Below are positions 22,035 to 34,225 of a stretch of DNA of 64,000 nucleotides, piece after piece (position 1 is the stretch's first letter; each line of letters opens with the position of its first letter). The stretch covers positions 20,965,000 to 21,028,999 of the forward strand of contig CM019828.1 of the NCBI GenBank assembly GCA_009763385.1, written 5' to 3'. The translations under genes were made by a program, and so were the position numbers. Under the pieces are notes generated by a model. The model was given only the letters and a program-made list of their open reading frames with translations, made no database searches and had not been told where the DNA came from. The stretch comes from Coix lacryma-jobi var. lacryma-jobi (taxonomy: Eukaryota > Streptophyta > Magnoliopsida > Poales > Poaceae).

Positions 22035-24293
22035 TAAATGTACTACAAAGTAAGGACATAAAGACTCTCTAAAACTGCATGTTCTGAACCTTATATACAC
22101 ATAAAGACTCTTTGAAACTGCACACTATTGATACTACTCATTCACATAAAAGGAGGCTAATAAGGTACTATCAATGTTGTAGAGAAGTGATCAAGAAAGC
22201 TGATAAGCAAACTTACTTGCATTTGCTCACTTCTTTAGTCAGTCACAAAGCACGAAGTCCTACTTTATAGACTAGAAATATCTCTGTATTTAGATGATCC
22301 TTAAAAAATGCACTACATGAGCACAAAGATTTGAAACTCTTGACCGTAACTAGATACTGCCTCTTACAAAGACTATGGTCTTCTTCAATCTCTCTAGCTA
22401 TCTTAACTTATTCATGTCACCCCTACCATACTGGATGGGATTTATTTAGAGTTATCACTTGACTTGACCTCAGCCCTTCCATATCAATGAGATTGGCATA
22501 GAAGGTTTGACCATCTCCAACACTAAAGACATGAGTATACAACTAACTGAGCAATTTATCATGGAACATCAGTAGTGACCTCCAGTGAGTGCCTATCCAA
22601 TGAAACTATAGGCACTGAATAACAATGTTGTTGACGATCCAGAAAAGAATATTTACAAAATTTGTTACTTATCAGTTATCACCAACAGTGCCATTGTTTA
22701 ACATCAATTTTGTAACCTACCTACTGAAGGCTTTAGTTCCTTATATGGAGCATATATGAATTTAGGAGCTGAACACAAATCTCACATATCTTAACAATTC
22801 TATAAAAAATCTCTCCATCATAGCTCTGTAATGTAATTTACTAAAAAAACATTATGTGGTCAATTACTTTTCGTAGTTATGGGTGAACTACAAATCGGTA
22901 GGGGCCTATAAAAATCATTGCAACTCTCAAGTTGTTGTGGGTGCGATCTCGTTGTGGGTAGGGGACTGAACCTAGAGTGAAAGCAAAGGGGTAGCTTCTT
23001 TGTGCCTTTCTAGTGTACTGGTGGTCCGGTCCTCTTGTCAGCAAGAAGACAGAGATCGACGACGGTAACAAGAAGCTACACGTACCTCAACTAGGTCGTC
23101 GCTCGTGCCATCTGAGATGAATCCAGCCTGTCGTCGATCTCGGCGTCTCCTGCCTGGCACGCCCTTGCTACATATGAGGTCGCAGATCTGACTCCAGAGC
23201 TCGCTTCAGGCCTTCGTTGCTCCGGCGGTGAGGTGAGCAGCCGTCGAGTAGTTGGAGGAGAGGGAGAGACCGACGGGGTGAGATCTGCCTGGCAACGGGT
23301 CGAGTAAGATCACGGGCGGGCAAATGCTCTACCCGCATCTTACCCGACCCGTTGCTCCACCGGTTTTAGACCAAACCGAATGTAAAATAAGTGGGCTCAC
23401 CGGTCATCCAAACAACAAACTCCGGCCTACGTCGAAAAAAATTGGAGCCTGTAATTTACAAGTGTTTTGGTCCAATTACTGGACATCCAAACAGGGCCTT
23501 AGGGATTATGCCATGTGTTGTTCCAGGATTAATTTTTAGAATAAAAAAGACTATTTCAGCATTGACCTTTCAGCAAGCAAACAAAATACGGTAAGATACT
23601 ATAGATAATTTTTTTAAAAAAGCTGGAATTACGCAAGCCAAATTGGAGCATAGTAGGAAGATTTACCATTCCTCATATGCGTTTTGTCACCTGGAGAGTT
23701 TTAGTACGGTAAGGAATTGTAGATAAATTTCTAGAAGCTTGAATTAACAATCCAAATTGGATTGTGTGGGAAGCTTGAATTAACAATCCAAATTTCTAGA
23801 AGCTTGAATTAACAATCCAAATTGGACCATGATATGAAGATTGTACATCCTCATGTACATCCTCAATTGTAGATAAATTTCTAGAAGCTTGCACACAAGA
23901 AGAGAATTTATAGAGCACCAAAGAGGGAACGTGCAGAGGGAGAGGACTAGTCACGCATGACCTTCACAGCCACACATGACACAACTGAAACAATAATGTC
24001 GATTGGACTTCGGGCAATGAAGAGGGTTGTTGTGCAGGGGAGCAGATGGGATGCCCTTTTGTGCGTTGGTGTCTTCCCCATGGTGGATAATGGCCATATC
24101 AGTTTGTTTTAGAACACGCCAACAAACGCATATTTCATTGAGCAGGTTGAGAGTTTTTTCAAAGCATAGACACGAAGGTAACAACGGAGTTACCCGCCCC
24201 TAAACTACTGGAGTGTGTAGCTGTAGTGCCTGCGGGCTTGTGCACCTAGTGGACCTGTGGAATCGTTCACTTCTCACTTGGGCTTCCGATCAT
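22035..24293. other. Unassigned intergenic DNA with a local repeat
   Basis: No gene supported. The GC-rich part 23040-23350 resembles a gene leader ('gctccggcggtgaggtgag') but carries no recognisable coding sequence. The local repeat at 23710-23895 is listed separately. Confidence 0.4.
23710..23895. repeat. Complex local repeat 'gaattaacaatccaaatt'
   Basis: Three copies of 'agcttgaattaacaatccaa' plus two of 'attgtagataaatttctag' within 185 bp, indicating repeated local duplication. Confidence 0.75.
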
Positions 24294-24298
24294 CGTAT

Positions 24299-24763
24299 TG
24301 TTAGATTCTTTGGATCGTTCTAGCGTGGATCCAGTTGGGGTTCTAACCGATTCGGGCAAGAAGCACGAGGTAATTCATCCTAGATGAACTACCAGGAAGG
24401 AACAGAGAGTACCTTTGAGATCCGGCCGTCTCTGCTTCGTTGACGGAGGCTGCGCACGGGCAGCGACGTTCGGTGCAGGAAGCAGAGGAGTCCGGCGACG
24501 GCGACCGTGCTATGGCGGCACAGAGACGCTGGTGGCGCTTCCCGCCGCTGGCAGTGCCACCTTCGAGATTGGATTAGGGTTAGGACGGCGGGGACTGTAG
24601 CAGTGGCTGTCAACCTCATATCTAGAGCCCTGCCCCACCTCCTGTTTATATGCACTATGCGACGGGCCCCGCCAGCCTGCTATTGGGCTAGGCGTCCCCG
24701 ATCAGGATGCAGATCAAGGTCCAGTTAGGCCGTTGGGCCTAACTAGTGGAGATCAATCTAACA
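24299..24763 (-). repeat. copia-2 3' LTR
   Basis: 465 bp, TG...CA. The internal GC-rich part contains 'ggattagggttaggacggc'. Polypurine tract abuts at 24764-24780. Confidence 0.92.
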
Positions 24764-25594
24764 TTCTCCCCCTTGATCTCAACTGATATCTTTAAACTTC
24801 ATAGTTATTTCCTTTTACCATTCCATCACATATCAATGCATAGAGTGTGCCTCATCGTCACGATCAATTGTCGTTAGATTCAACAGCTACAATACACGTC
24901 TCTGTTCTGAAATAGGTTCTTTAACTTTGGGGCCTTTATTGTCCAAAAATCATAGGCCTTACCATACAACCCATGTCGACTGTGTATTCCCTGAACACAC
25001 TGGGCGGTAAGCCTTTGCAAAACGGATCCGTAATATTTTTACATCTAAAAGTATGATTCTGGACTTTCTCCTTCACAACGAACAACCCAATGTCAATGTG
25101 TTTGGCAGCACACTTGACCCGTTGTCTTAGGAGCAAACTTCTTAAATGGTTATTGTTGTTGTTTACCATTATCAACTCCAGGTATAGGTTTCTAACCATT
25201 TCGCCTGTCCTTTATGCCTCATAATAAGCTATATCATAGGTATGCATCATCGATGACACATAACTATTTATTTGGAGCTTTTCCATAATAAAACTCCAAC
25301 TGCGAGTGTTAGTTACTAATGTGGATTTCACTAGACATCTCGCTCAAACATAACAGTTGTACTCACAACCATTTGAGAGTACTTGTTCTCTTATACTCGT
25401 CACGAGGCATATAAAATTTTGCACAATTGCAACACTTCTATTCCAATGATCTATATCTGGATTGGACATCTGCCAAAATCCCGGATACAGGAACCATGTC
25501 AGGGTAAATACTTGTGCACTCATTAAGCTTCCAACAGCCGAAGCATACAAGACGTCCATTTTATCAATTCTCATATCTATTCTTGGAACACTGA

Positions 25595-26155
25595 CACTAG
25601 TAGAGGATGGGCCTTTAGTCCCGGGTCCTAGGGACCTTTAGTCCCGGTTCTGGACCCGGGACTACGGTTCCGGGACTAAAGGTTTGCTACAGTATTCAAC
25701 CCGGGACTAAAGGTTTGGAATAAAAATGAAAAAATGTTGTGGCTGTGGAGATTCGAACTCAAGACCGCACAGTTAGCCTTCACGTGCGCGCGTTACCAAC
25801 TGAGCTACACTACACATCTAACAGAATAGGATACTCCTTCTTTTTAAATTGTGTCTGGAAGGACCTTTAGTCTCGGTTGGTGTTACCAACCGGGACTAAA
25901 AGGTCCTTTAGTCCCGGTTGGTAATACCAACCGGGACTAAAGGTCCTACCTTTAGTCCCGGTTGGTATTACCAACGGGACTAAAGAACACTGACCCTTTA
26001 GCCCGGTTGCCTCTCGGTTGCCTCGAGGAAAAGGAACCTTTAGTCCCGGTTGGTGTTACCAACCGGGACTAAAGAACTTTTAGCCCCGGACACAAAAATA
26101 TTCGAGGCTAATGTCCGAATCTGTCTATCGCCCAAAGGCCATTTCTCTAGTAGTG
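25595..26155. mobile_element. CACTA-type MITE nested in copia-2
   Basis: Left end CACTAGTAGAGGATGGG, right end TCTCTAGTAGTG, flanked by TGA on both sides (25592-25594 and 26156-26158), the 3-bp duplication of CACTA transposases. Subterminal arrays of TTTAGTCCCGGTTGGT and its complement form several nearly perfect short palindromes (for example 25864-25950). A tRNA-like sequence lies in the interior. No transposase; would depend on a related CACTA element. Confidence 0.88.
25742..25815 (-). pseudogene. tRNA-like sequence inside CACTA MITE
   Basis: The minus strand contains an A-box-like TAGCTCAGTTGGTAACG and a B-box-like GAGTTCGAATC at normal tRNA spacing. The D arm, T loop and a T stem with one mismatch can be drawn. 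The acceptor stem pairs poorly, and the anticodon arm closes only with an 11-base loop. It is therefore not a normal tRNA gene. It could be a tRNA pseudogene carried by the MITE or a former SINE head. Confidence 0.55.
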
Positions 26156-28692
26156 TGAAAGTTCTCAAAACTATTACCCTTGACCATAGGAACAGGCGTA
26201 TGTTTACACACATAGATACTTTATTTCTTTAGAATCTTCTCAAGTATACACTTGAGACAGTTCTAATACCCCTTTCTTTTATCCTGGTAAGTTTCAATTC
26301 CTAGACGAAATGACAATTTACCGAGATCAATTTTATGTAATTTAGGACAATGACTACTTTTTCAATAGTAGATTAACATCATTGCCAGCAAGCAAGGTGT
26401 CATCCACATACAAGTTTAGGAAAATAAATTTCCTATTCTTGAACTTTGCACAATGCCATTGTCCTTCTCATTCTCTTTAAAACCCAAAACTTTTAATTGA
26501 TTCTTCATCCTTAAAATACAACTTTATAGAGACTTGCTCTAATCCTTAAATTGTTTCTTCAGGGGACATCCTTTATATGCATTTCTTCCATGACAAAATC
26601 AATCATGGAAACTTTTCGTACAAATCCCCATCATCTTTCTGAGGTAACTCTAAACATTATGTGCCATTACACTAGTTAAAGTGTTTTCTTTCCTTTGTGT
26701 GAATCCTTTCAACATTATGTTTCTATGTTCCCTCCGGAGCCACATTGCATCTTGTAGACCCATTACAGTCTACTGTTTTGGCTCTTTTAGGAATAACTTC
26801 TCATCATTTATTCTTTGAGCCTTTTAGGTCCAAAATGACACTCTTTTACATGAGTTGTTGTTGCTCTTTCATTGCCAAGAGGCAATTGATACTTTAGGCT
26901 CTTGTATTACAAGATCCTTGTTTACATTATTCATCTTTATAGAAGAGCTAACAACAGGTGTTGTATAGGCATACAACATCAACAAGTATGACTGTTCTTG
27001 AGTCATTGGAGTGGGCATGCAGTCCCACTTCTCTTCAAGTCTTAGATCTCTACATACCATGCTCCCCCAGATTATCCCATCTTTCGTAAAGACGGTGCTT
27101 CCTCAAATTTCTTATTTGGGTTTAATCTGTCAAAAATCATATGGTGCCTTAAGCACCGCTCGTCTAGTACAAATACTGGCTCACTATGCTATCCTCCTAT
27201 TAGAACCATAAAGATATATGAATTTAGCTACTTTTCTAGCTATTTCTTTCTTTGCTTAGGGGTATCGTTATTATGATCGTTGTACTCCCTCAACGGTCAC
27301 ATTCACCTTTTATAGATCACACTCTTGCCTTAATGCATATCATGCATTGTATTTTGAGGCACAGGGAAATGGAGAGTATCTCTTTAATCTTTATCTTTCT
27401 TAGTGTAATCTCACCATTCTCCCCCTCAAAATATGGCACGAACTTTACTGCCATAATTTCAAAACTATTCTGAACTTTTGTGAACGAGGAGACATCTATA
27501 ATTTGCTTTATTCACATGACCATGTCATGCAAACAAAGTCATATTTTGATTCTTATGGGAGTATACTTTCCTCATTCCACTTTAAGAACTTAACAAAGTC
27601 CTTGCTTAACTTTACTTTTGCAAGCCATGCTTGCATGCTTTCTTTATCTGGAATTGCTCCCCTCATGGCCTTAGCCCATGACCATGTCATGGTCAACATG
27701 TGATAGCATAAAAGCTACCCAAACTTTTCATTCTTTCTCCCACTCTGGGATATACTTTAGGCACATGAGCCATCACAAACTTTTTCTCGCCATGCGAGAC
27801 AATTTCCCATTAGGGACATTAAAGCCAGAATTGGCTTTCACATTCCATCATCAAATTAAGAAATAAATCCGAATATTCTGTAACATACACATTTAATCCA
27901 ACAATGGTCAAATTAAATATGTATTTTTATGACAACTTTGGTCATAACGACTGAAACCGAAACAAAACTCTTCTTTACAGAGAGTACATAAAACATTTCA
28001 TAAACTAAACTTTTACTTTGGACCAATGTCCCTGAATTCTTTTCCTTTTCAAGACATTCTCTAAAGAGAACACAGTCCCTTCCCTGAGTCACAAGTACCC
28101 AACTCTTTTCTTTCTGCCTCCAAGAATGAAAGCACGAAGATCTTTTCTGAAAACCATTAATCAATAATAATGAGCATAAAAATAACCCTACGTTGGTCTA
28201 GTTAAAGCATGCACATTAAACTTTAAAACTTGCAGTTCTATTCTATATTCACCATTGGGCAGAAAATAGAATAAAACAATATATTCTTTTTACATTAATT
28301 CTATATCACCGTTGGGCAGAAATAGAATTAACGTACGCAAACTCAAATAACTTGATGATAATCAACATCATTGCAGCGGAATACTTTTCACGTTATCAGA
28401 GACATTTCTTGATTCTTATATGGTCTCTGAAAAAATTGGTCACATTGACGCAAAATTTACCAGAAAATCAAACTTTTAAATTTAAACTTACAATATTGTT
28501 ATCATCAACGTTGGTCAGAAAATAACAATATCATAATTTAACTTAAACATGTGACTATTCCTCTAATTAAATTTTCCCGTTGGTTCCAATTTAATTAGAA
28601 GATAACCAATGTCAACTTTGCAGCGGAAAACGTGAATAAACTCTCATATAATAACAATAATTCTTAATCAGAAGCATCACTGTACTTATCCA

Positions 28693-29349
28693 TTATGTGT
28701 ACAAATTATCTAGTTGGTTCAAATTTGAACAAAGTTTGAAACATAATTCAAATTCTTCAAGAAAAAGCTTCTGAAAAAGAATTAACCAAAACATCACTAT
28801 GTATGCACACGGCCATTTCGGCCCGAAAGCCCAGCTCGCGCAGAGCGCTCTCCGTGCCCAGGCCATAACCTGGGCCTGGGTCGGAAGACTCTGCTCCCTC
28901 TTCGGCCAAAACTGGCCCAATAGGTCTCTGGCGTGCTTGCAGCCGTCCATCTGGATCGGACGACCGTCCGCTGATCTCGCGGAGTCAAAACCGGCGCTCG
29001 GCCGCCGGCTCCCCCAAAACCCTAAAACATTTGCATCTCTCCCTCTCCTTCTCTCTTCGCCTCTGCCACCGAGCGCCCGAGCAACGGCGGCGGCTGTCGG
29101 TGAAGAGAGCGCCGCCGGAGCAAATCCGGCTCCATTTCCTCTTCTTTGTCTCCCTCCCTTTCTCCTCTTCTCTTTCAGCGCTACGCGGACCGAGCGGAGC
29201 CGGAGCCAAGGCGGCGACGGCGGCCTGGACCAGTTGCCGGAGAAGAAGGAGGGTGGCCCGGCCCGGCTCGTGGCGGCTGGAGAGATGCGGCGCCGCCGTG
29301 GGGTCCTTCGCCGGCGCGCGCGCTCGTCAGATGCTGAGCGCGCTGCCAT
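28693..29349 (-). CDS. copia-2 leader ORF, 218 codons, unknown function
   Basis: Sense-strand frame between the primer-binding site and the gag remnants, in the position of the leader ORF of copia-1, though the two proteins show no evident similarity. The N-terminal half is Arg/Pro/Ala-rich (MAARSASDERARRRRTPRRR); the C-terminal part is less biased. GC-rich with open frames on both strands, so coding status is doubtful. Confidence 0.25.
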   Translation of the reverse strand: MAARSASDERARRRRTPRRRRISPAATSRAGPPSFFSGNWSRPPSPPWLRLRSVRVALKEKRRKGGRQRRGNGAGFAPAALSSPTAAAVARALGGRGEERRRGRDANVLGFWGSRRPSAGFDSARSADGRPIQMDGCKHARDLLGQFWPKREQSLPTQAQVMAWARRALCASWAFGPKWPCAYIVMFWLILFQKLFLEEFELCFKLCSNLNQLDNLYT

Positions 29350-29780
29350 CGAGGGCCCTTGCGGTGGTGCCCTTAAGGCGGGTCTCCTTCCCGCGCGGTT
29401 TGATGGGCGGTGGCGACAGCGCAGCGAGAGCCCACCCTCGTTAGGGGCTCACCGTCCGCCCAATGCTTTAGGGTTAGGGTAAAACCCAAACTCATTTTCT
29501 TTTCGATTCGAGATCGAATTTCTCCCTTCTGTTCATACCAAAACCCTAACTAGGGTTTGGATCTATTCTATACGGATCGAATCTGTCTTTCTGTTTTCTT
29601 GTTTGTCCATCTAGCCCCGAGATCCCCACTATTAGTTCGGGTTTTCACTGTAGATGCCGAAACCCTAACAAGGATTTGGCTCTGTCCCGTACGTCGGCAA
29701 AACGGTGGCAGGCATTAGGGTTTCCTCTTACTGTTTGTCTTTCCCACACTCGATCTACACGCTAGAGGCTTTGATACCAT

Positions 29781-30246
29781 TGTTAGATTCTTTGGATCGT
29801 TCTAGCGTGGATCCAGTTGGGGTTCTAACCGATTCGGGCAAGAAGCACGAGGTAATTCATCCTAGATGAACTACCAGGAAGGAACAGAGAGTACCTTTGA
29901 GATCCGGCCGTCTCTGCTTCGTTGATGGAGGCTGCGCACGGGCAGCGACGTTCGGTGTAGGGAGCAGAGGAGTTCGGCGACGGCGACCGTGCTATGGCGG
30001 CACAGAGACGCTGGTGGCGCTTCCCGCCGCTAGCAGTGCCACCTTCGAGATTGGATTAGGGTTAGGACGGCGGGGACTGTAGCAGTGGCTGTCAACCTCA
30101 TATCTAGAGCTCTGCCACACCTCCTCTTTATAGGCACTGTGCGACGGGGGCCTACCTGTCTGCTATTGGACTGGGCGTCCCCGATCAGGACGCAGATCAA
30201 GGTCCAGTTAGGCCGTTGGGCCTAACTAGTGGAGATCAATCTAACA
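29781..30246 (-). repeat. copia-2 5' LTR
   Basis: 466 bp. Differs from the 3' LTR most in its last third (around 30110-30175). Minus-strand TGGTATCAAAGC (29769-29780) next to it is a good tRNA-iMet-type primer-binding site. Confidence 0.92.
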
Positions 30247-30490
30247 TGTATATTATTCATTTATGTCACAACTCACAGCCGAACGATTTGGGATTAAAGG
30301 ATTGGGTATGAAACACCGAGGTCTGCTGGAGTTGCCTAGTACTACATAAAAGGGACTGTTTGGTAACCTGTACAGTATCGCAAATGGAATGAAAACTGGT
30401 TCATTTTGTTTCCTCCGGTAACAATAGTAGCTTAAAATTGTTTTCATTTGCGTTACCCAAGAAGAGGAACCAAACAGTACGCAAGAGTTA

Positions 30491-31294
30491 GGCCATGTTT
30501 AGTTCCAAATTTTTTTCAAGATTTTCCGTCACATCGAATCTTCAGACACATGCACGAAGCATTAAATGTAGGTAAAAAAAAATAACTAATTGCATAGTTT
30601 ATCTGTAAATGTTGAGATGAATCTTTTAAGCTTAGTTAGTTCATATTTGGACCATTGAAAAAAATAGCATGCTATTTTCTTGCTATAGCGCCGCTATAAC
30701 GGCCAAAAGAACTTGACGCGAAGCTATTGCTCTTTTTTACGCTATAGCGCGCTATTTTGCTGCTAAATTGAAATAGCGTCATAGCGCCGCTAAATGGCCG
30801 CTATCGGCGTTTCCCTTGCTAAGCAAGTAAAATGTGGCTTTTGTTTTTTGAAAACCGTGTGGATGTTAAGTACTTAAGTGTGTGGTTTGCTCTTATTTTA
30901 TTTTTATGACTTATCATGGTAATATCTGAATATATTATCAACTTATCATGGATGTTATGATTTATCATAGATGTTGTGACTTTATCACTTTATGAGTTAC
31001 TGAGTTATTATTATTATAATTATGAATATGAACTTATGATTATCATAGAAATATGGTTAGTAAGTGTTTACTGTATAGTTGTTTGGCTGTTGTCTAAATG
31101 TATTTAGATAGAGCGCTATAGGGCCACTATTGTGTGCTAAGCTATCTGGTGCTATGGTATATAGCTGCCGCTATAGCGTGGGAATAGCGGCGCTATAGCG
31201 GTAAGGACAGACTGTCGTTATTTTCTATAGCCCGCCATTTAAAACGTTAGTTTGGACACATAAACTTATCGTTAAAATTACCAACTAAACATGA
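30491..31294. mobile_element. Tourist-type MITE split by a hAT-like insertion
   Basis: The left part (30491-30652) has the widespread grass Tourist sequence: GGCCATGTTTAGTTCC, 'cccgtcacatcgaatctt'-like (ttccgtcacatcgaatctt), 'gagatgaatcttttaagc'. The right part (31250-31294) ends CCAACTAAACATGAC. The halves are separated by the element at 30653-31249. No clear 3-bp TSD remains. Confidence 0.7.
30653..31249. mobile_element. hAT-like non-autonomous element
   Basis: Inserted in the Tourist MITE with an imperfect 8-bp duplication, ATTTGGAC / GTTTGGAC. Imperfect ends (CATTGAAAAAAATAGC; inverted right end TAACGTTTTAAATGGC) and many subterminal GCTATAGCG / CGCCGCTAT motifs near both ends (30685-30805 and 31110-31205). 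The middle is AT-rich and non-coding. Confidence 0.6.
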
Positions 31295-31779
31295 CACTTT
31301 TGTCAAAAAGAGAGCACACAAAAGGGATCAAAAGAGAGAGCCAGAACTAGAACATTTGTCGAGAGAGAGAGGAATCATCAATGCACACAAAATGGAACAG
31401 AGCCAGAGCTAGATACAGATATAGGGGCTGTTTGGCACAGCTTCACCAACAGCTTCATGAGCTGTTGTGAGCTGTTTTTTTTTTGCCAAACACCCTTTTC
31501 CAAAATAGCTCATGAAGTGAAACTGTTTTTCTCCCCTCCTCACAAAGCAATGAGCTCATATAAGCTGAAAAAAGTAGCTTCTCACACCTCTCTTCCTCAA
31601 CCTGGAACCCACTGCCCTTATAGTTGAAAAAAATTACACCCAATGCCATCGATTCCCCACGGTTCCTATCTCCTGTTCGTACACGAGACTCTCTGTTTCT
31701 ATCTGCCTGTGCGTCTCTCTCCCCACCCCATCTCTCCCTCTCCGGCTCCTCTTCCTTTGAGAGCTCCGCCGCCACATCC

Positions 31780-34042
31780 ATGGAGAAGCCCCTGCCGGAA
31801 CACGAGGCTGCAAGGGAAGAAGATAGATCGGGAAATCTTGAACACGATCCAATCGGTTCATCGACGGAGTCCTTATCTGCTCTTCTCGCGCGGGCGGGAG
31901 AAGCTTCACTCGCCGGAGTTTCTTGGCCCGGCGTGGGTCATGGCGCCCCCCCCCCGACCGGTGGATCTTGGGCCGGTGCAGCTACTGGAGCCCCTCCGGC
32001 CGGCGGATCTTGGTCCAGCACGGGCCATGGCGCTCCCCCGGCTGGCGCGGGTCACGGCAACCCCATGGTCGCCGGCAGCTGGCCCAGCACAGCAGCTCGC
32101 CTGCCCCCATGCCCGGTGCCTACTGGCCCGGAGCAGCCGCACCGGCGCTCTCGGCCAGCGGCGGCGGGCCCGGCGCGGCCGCATCGGCGCTCTTGGCCGG
32201 TGGCGGCGGGCCCGGCGTGGCCGCATCGGCGCCCCCGACCGGCGGCGGCTGGCCAGGCGCGACCGCATCGGCGCCCCCGGCCGGCGGCGGCTGGCCCGGC
32301 GCAGCTGCATGCACGCCTATGGCCGCCGGCGGCTGGCTAGGCGCGACCGCATTTGCTCCATTGAGCGCCGGAGGCTGACCCAGCTTGTCCTCAGGCGGCG
32401 ACTGGCCAGGCTCCTCCTCTGGCGCGCGCCCCACCGGCATTTGCTGGTCTGGCTCGACATCTGGTGCATCCCTGTCTGCCGGCACATCATCTGCTGACGA
32501 TAGTCTTGGTTGGCAGCAATGGAGTTCTACAGCAACTGCTCTGTTCGGTCCTAATTGGAGGGAGAAGACACCTGAACGAGTTGGAAATGACCGTGTTGAA
32601 ATAGTCCTAATGGTGGTTGTTTTTTTTGTGTGCAGATCACATTCCAGTACTGAGACAGATGACAGTGATGACAGTGATTCTGATGATTGGATTTCAAATA
32701 CTACGCAAGTGTTGTTGTCTAACCAAAATAATTTGGTTGTCAGTGCAATTGTAGCGGCCAAGTATTACATGACGTATCTTGACAAGAATGAAGCTAGAGC
32801 TCCAGCACAATCTGGCTATAGTTGGATGTTGGAGAAGCTAAATACCCCAGGTGAATCACATAAAATGTTCAGAATGAATGCATCATTATTTGTTAAGCTA
32901 CATGACTTGTTGGTCAGTAGATATGGTCTTAAGTCGTCGCTTCACATGAATTCTATAGAGTCACTAGCTATGTTTCTACTAGTTTGTGGGCATGGCGCGT
33001 CCATAAGTGCTTTGTATGGTATATTTAAGCACTCCACAGAGACAATCAGTCGAAAATTTGATGAGGTCTTGATTTGTTTGGTCAAAATGTGTGAGGACTA
33101 TATAAGGCCTATTGATCCAAACTTCTCTACGACACATTCTAGGCTTACTAATGATAGCAGGATGGTGCCTCATTTTAAAGATTGCATTGGAGCACTAGAT
33201 GGTACTCATATCTCAGCAACCCCACTTCCAAAGGATGAAATTAGATACATTGGTCGAAGTGGCAAAGCAACACAAAATGTTCTTGCTATTGTTGATTTTG
33301 ACATGAGATTCACATATGCATCTATTGGGCAACCTGGTTCTATGCATGACACAAGTGTGCTCTTTCATGCAATTAGACATGATCACGACAGATTTCCACA
33401 CCCCCCTCTAGGTATGTATATATGTCTAGGTTACATTAGTTTGTTCATAAGTATGTGGCTAGAACTTTGTATATAAATCTCACTTACCCTTTTCTTATTC
33501 TCAGGGAAATATTACCTTGTTGATGCCGGGTACCCAAATAGACCTGGATACTTGGCACCATACAAGGGTGAGAGGTATCACGTGCCCGAATGGAAGAGGG
33601 GTACTGCACCAAGTGGTGAGCAAGAGCTCTTTAATCATTTGCATTCAAGTATTAGGAATGTGGTGGAGCGTTCATTTGTGTGTGGAAGATGAAGTGGAGG
33701 GTTCTTCTTAAAATGCCGAGTTACCCAATGAATAAGCAAAAGATGATTGTTGCTGCAACAATGTGTCTCCATAACTTCATTCGTGAGAACCATTTTGGTG
33801 ACAAGGACTTTAGGAAATTCGATCGGAATCCTGATTATGTGCCAACCATACCTCAAAGGTATATAAATCATATGCCTTCAACAAATGCCAGTGACACATC
33901 AACTTGGAATCTAATGATCGGAACATGGATAAATTTCGTGATGACCTTGCAAGGGCAATATATCTTTCCAGATTATGATGAACATGTATGTTTGTATTGT
34001 AGCATGATTATTTATGTCAATGTGTGCACTTTTGTATTGTAG
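31780..34042 (+). pseudogene. PIF/Harbinger transposase (DDE_4 nuclease), frame-broken
   Basis: The conserved part begins near 32745 (AKYYMTYLDKNEA...) with a helical region, then the nuclease: GALDGTHI (first Asp), IGQPGSMHDTSVL (second Asp region), a GT-AG intron at about 33412-33504, LVDAGYPNRPGYLAPYKG, and VVERSF with the expected catalytic Glu. A one-base deletion just after VVERSF near 33675 shifts the C-terminal part (WKMKWRVLLKMPSYPMNK..., CLHNFIREN, 33680-34042) into another frame. Upstream, from an ATG at 31780, is a Gly/Pro/Ala-rich region with repeated GGxWPGA units, itself interrupted by a frame change and a TGA at 32376. Role: cutting and joining of element ends in the nucleus. 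Confidence 0.8.
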
Positions 34043-34225
34043 CATGTCTACTGTGCACTTTCTAGACAAATAAGAAGCTTCCTGAGGTTTTATATTATTT
34101 TCTATTTTATTTTTTAATGCCCTGCTTAGCTGTATACACAAACAGTGTGCTAGAGGTGACAGCCACTAGTATACACAGGCTGTATACACAATTTGGTGAT
34201 GCTCAGGCGGTGAAAACGCGAGACG

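Larger units (their letters stand above)
24936..28164 (-). pseudogene. copia-2 gag-pol remnants
   Basis: Recognisable short stretches, minus strand, in pol order: protease-side sequence near 27913-28164 (YEMFYVLSVKKSFVSVSV); RT/RNase H connection at 25344-25574 (YASAVGSLMSAQV, SNPDIDHW); RNase H tail at 24936-25199 (VKCAAKHIDIGLFVVKEKVQ, FCKGLPPSVFREYTVDMG). Many stops and frame changes lie between, and the MITE at 25595-26155 interrupts it. No functional product is possible. Confidence 0.75.
24299..30246 (-). mobile_element. Ty1/copia LTR retrotransposon (copia-2), old and degenerate, minus strand
   Basis: LTRs at 24299-24763 and 29781-30246 begin TGTTAGATTCTTTGG and end GATCAATCTAACA. By eye they differ at roughly 15-20 positions, so insertion is much older than copia-1. 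Flanks CGTAT (24294-24298) and TGTAT (30247-30251) are a 5-bp TSD with one change. On the minus strand, ATGGTATCAAAGC next to the right LTR is the primer-binding site, and GATCAAGGGGGAGAA next to the left LTR is the polypurine tract. The coding region is reduced to short frames, and a CACTA-type MITE is inserted near the 3' end of pol. Confidence 0.9.

Noticed and set aside
28799..29482. Plus-strand 227-codon ORF in copia-2 leader
   Set aside because: Antisense to the element, low-complexity Ser/Pro/Arg, with a competing frame on the other strand.
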